A DNA stretch of 7,811 nt, from contig JALZVZ010000151.1 in the NCBI GenBank assembly GCA_023299945.1, positions 1 through 7,811 on the forward strand. The letters are read 5' to 3'. Shown in pieces: positions 6,203-7,811 of this stretch. The stretch comes from Altererythrobacter sp. (lineage in GTDB: Bacteria > Pseudomonadota > Alphaproteobacteria > Sphingomonadales > Sphingomonadaceae). The translations under genes were made by a program, and so were the position numbers. The notes under the pieces are model-generated. The model did not search any database and was not told the origin of the DNA. It saw only the letters and a program-made list of their open reading frames with translations. Position 1 is the stretch's first letter. Each line of letters opens with the position of its first letter.

Positions 6203-6622
6203 ATGCGCCTGTCCAATTTAGCCGATTATGCTGTGGTCACCATGTGCCAAGCTGCGCGTCATTGCGGCGGTGGTAAGGTGTCGGCTACCGAACTCGCGCA
6301 TGAAAGCGGATTGCCCGCGCCCACGGTGCAAAAAGTCGTCAGTAAACTCACCTCGGCTGGCCTATTGCGGTCATCACGCGGCGCCGGCGGCGGCTTGCAG
6401 CTTGCGCGCCCAGCCGCCGCAATCAGCCTGGCCGATATTGTCGAGGCCGTCGAAGGCCCCATCGCGCTCACCGCCTGTGTCGAAGGTGAAGATTGTGCGG
6501 TCCATGAAAAATGCAGCGTTAAACCCCACTGGCCGATCGTCAACAGCGCCCTTCGTGGCGCATTGGCCGATATCCCGCTCACGCGGCTCGCCCAAATTCC
6601 TCAAGTGAAAGAAGTAGCATGA
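6203..6622 (+). CDS. Suf-type Rrf2 family Fe-S assembly regulator (IscR-like)
   Basis: This 139-residue Rrf2-family winged helix-turn-helix protein leads a suf operon, where such regulators sense Fe-S cluster status and control suf expression. The start [12 protein letters not shown] is the typical family N-terminus. The helix-turn-helix region spans about 26-55 ([19 protein letters not shown]), and the wing contains [13 protein letters not shown] (57-69). Three cysteines, C92, C98 and C104, spaced C-x5-C-x5-C, occupy the same numbers as the [2Fe-2S] ligands of E. coli IscR. The fourth IscR ligand, H107, is a lysine here, with histidines nearby at 101 and 109, so cluster ligation may differ. 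The gene ends in an ATGA overlap with sufB, and a 23-bp dyad lies just upstream of its start, which suggests autoregulation of the whole operon. The ribosome binding site is weak. It could be called iscR or a SUF-system regulator; the latter fits the context better. Confidence 0.92.
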   Translation: MRLSNLADYAVVTMCQAARHCGGGKVSATELAHESGLPAPTVQKVVSKLTSAGLLRSSRGAGGGLQLARPAAAISLADIVEAVEGPIALTACVEGEDCAVHEKCSVKPHWPIVNSALRGALADIPLTRLAQIPQVKEVA

Positions 6623-7811
6623 GCCAAGAACTCGACACCCCATCCCGCGATATGATGGACCAGGATGCGCGCGATGCTGCCGATAAGGTCGCGGATTACG
6701 AGCATGGCTGGTCAGCGGATATTGATACCGAATTTGCCGAGAAAGGCCTCACCGAAGACACGGTGCGCTTTATCTCTGGCAAAAAGGGTGAGCCGGAATG
6801 GATGCTCGATTGGCGGCTGAAAGCTTTCCGCATTTGGGAGACTTTGGAAGAGCCGGATTGGGCCAAAGTCGGCTATCCCAAAATCGATTACCAAGACGCC
6901 TATTATTATGCCGCGCCGACGAAAAAAATCGAACTGGATTCGCTCGATGATCTCGATCCGGCGATCAAGGAAGTCTACGATAAGCTCGGCATTCCCTTGG
7001 GCGAGCAAGAAGTGTTGGCGGGCGTCAAAGGCGCAAAGAAAATCGCGGTGGATGCGGTGTTCGATTCAGTCTCCGTGGCGACCACTTTCCGCGAGGAACT
7101 CAGCAAGGCGGGCGTGATCTTCTTGTCCATCTCAGAGGCGATCAAAGACCACCCAGAGATGGTGAAAAAATGGCTCGGCAAGATCGTGCCCACCCGCGAC
7201 AATTACTTTGCCACGCTGAACAGCGCAGTCTTTTCCGATGGCACATTCGTCTACATCCCAGAGGGCGTGCGCTGCCCGATGGAGCTCTCCACCTATTTCC
7301 GCATCAATGCCGAAAACACTGGCCAGTTTGAGCGCACCTTGATCATTGCCGAAAAAGGCTCCTACGTCAGCTATCTCGAAGGCTGCACCGCGCCAATGCG
7401 CGATGAAAACCAGCTCCACGCAGCGGTCGTGGAATTGGTCGCAATGGAAGATGCAGAGATCAAATATTCCACCGTCCAAAATTGGTATCCTGGCGATGCT
7501 GAGGGCAAAGGCGGGATCTACAATTTCGTCACCAAGCGCGGGCTTTGCCAAGGCGACCGGTCGAAAATCAGCTGGACTCAAGTCGAAACCGGCAGCGCGG
7601 TCACGTGGAAATATCCAAGCTGCGTTTTGAACGGTGAGGATAGCGTGGGCGAGTTTTACTCCGTTGCCGTCACCAACAATTACCAGCAAGCCGACACCGG
7701 CACAAAGATGATCCACAATGGCAAGGGCTCACGCTCCACCATTATCTCCAAAGGAATTTCTGCGGGCCATTCGAACAACACCTATCGCGGCATGGTCCGC
7801 ATCGGGCAGAA
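6619..7811 (+). CDS. sufB: Fe-S cluster scaffold component SufB, N-terminal part, cut by window edge
   Basis: SufB is the core of the cytoplasmic SufBCD scaffold that builds Fe-S clusters from sulfur relayed by SufS/SufE-type partners and uses the ATPase SufC. The 397 visible codons (the family is about 480-500 long) give an intact frame to the window edge. Family landmarks include [13 protein letters not shown] (about 56-68), STYFRIN (224-230), [20 protein letters not shown] (254-273) and [20 protein letters not shown] near the edge. R228, N230 and C256 align with E. coli SufB R226, N228 and C254 at an offset of two, residues implicated in the sulfur-transfer tunnel. The counterpart of the assembly cysteine C405 would fall just beyond the window. 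The start ATG at 6619 overlaps the TGA of the regulator (ATGA), so translation is probably coupled; a purine-rich stretch (GAAAGAAG) serves as a ribosome binding site. sufC, sufD and sufS are expected downstream. Confidence 0.97.
   Translation, partial: MSQELDTPSRDMMDQDARDAADKVADYEHGWSADIDTEFAEKGLTEDTVRFISGKKGEPEWMLDWRLKAFRIWETLEEPDWAKVGYPKIDYQDAYYYAAPTKKIELDSLDDLDPAIKEVYDKLGIPLGEQEVLAGVKGAKKIAVDAVFDSVSVATTFREELSKAGVIFLSISEAIKDHPEMVKKWLGKIVPTRDNYFATLNSAVFSDGTFVYIPEGVRCPMELSTYFRINAENTGQFERTLIIAEKGSYVSYLEGCTAPMRDENQLHAAVVELVAMEDAEIKYSTVQNWYPGDAEGKGGIYNFVTKRGLCQGDRSKISWTQVETGSAVTWKYPSCVLNGEDSVGEFYSVAVTNNYQQADTGTKMIHNGKGSRSTIISKGISAGHSNNTYRGMVRIGQ

Noticed and set aside
7132..7716. 194-residue minus-strand open frame opposite sufB
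   Set aside because: It is antisense to a frame with continuous SufB motifs, so it is a shadow frame.

Overview
This window looks like chromosomal DNA from an alphaproteobacterium, most likely a Sphingomonadales/Erythrobacteraceae-type organism. That placement is inferred from the moderate-to-high GC coding style, a class 2 (membrane, quinone-linked) PyrD, an Rrf2-type regulator directly leading a suf operon, and the DUF885 lipoprotein. No marker gene was available to confirm it. Coding density is high. I see no rRNA or tRNA genes, insertion sequences, CRISPR arrays, prophage genes or codon-use breaks suggesting recent transfer.

Layout: on the minus strand, positions 2002 to 1 carry pyrD (dihydroorotate dehydrogenase) followed 11 nt later by ggt (gamma-glutamyltransferase), which runs off the left edge before its catalytic threonine. 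A divergent intergenic region of about 300 bp (2003-2308) follows. It holds a strong plus-strand intrinsic terminator (2215-2247), with a second hairpin carrying a CCUC loop stacked directly against it. The pair looks like the 3' end of an unannotated small RNA or a leader attenuator. On the plus strand come two tandem, clearly paralogous AraC-type regulators (2309-3229 and 3240-4178, 10 nt apart), then a 607-residue DUF885 lipoprotein with a zinc-peptidase-like HEGSPGHH motif (4271-6094). After a 108-bp spacer with two inverted repeats come the Suf-type Rrf2 regulator (6203-6622) and the start of sufB (6619 to the right edge), joined by an ATGA stop/start overlap.

Functional units: pyrD-ggt is probably co-transcribed (pyrimidine synthesis plus cell-envelope glutathione/gamma-glutamyl peptide processing). 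The AraC pair is probably one dicistronic regulatory unit, with targets not visible here. The Rrf2 regulator and sufB form the head of the Fe-S cluster assembly operon, and the 23-bp inverted repeat at 6166-6188 is a good candidate for the regulator's own operator. Nothing here is obviously a new multi-gene system. The points most worth following are the putative small RNA/attenuator, the AraC pair, the altered fourth Fe-S ligand position in the Suf regulator, and the DUF885 lipoprotein.
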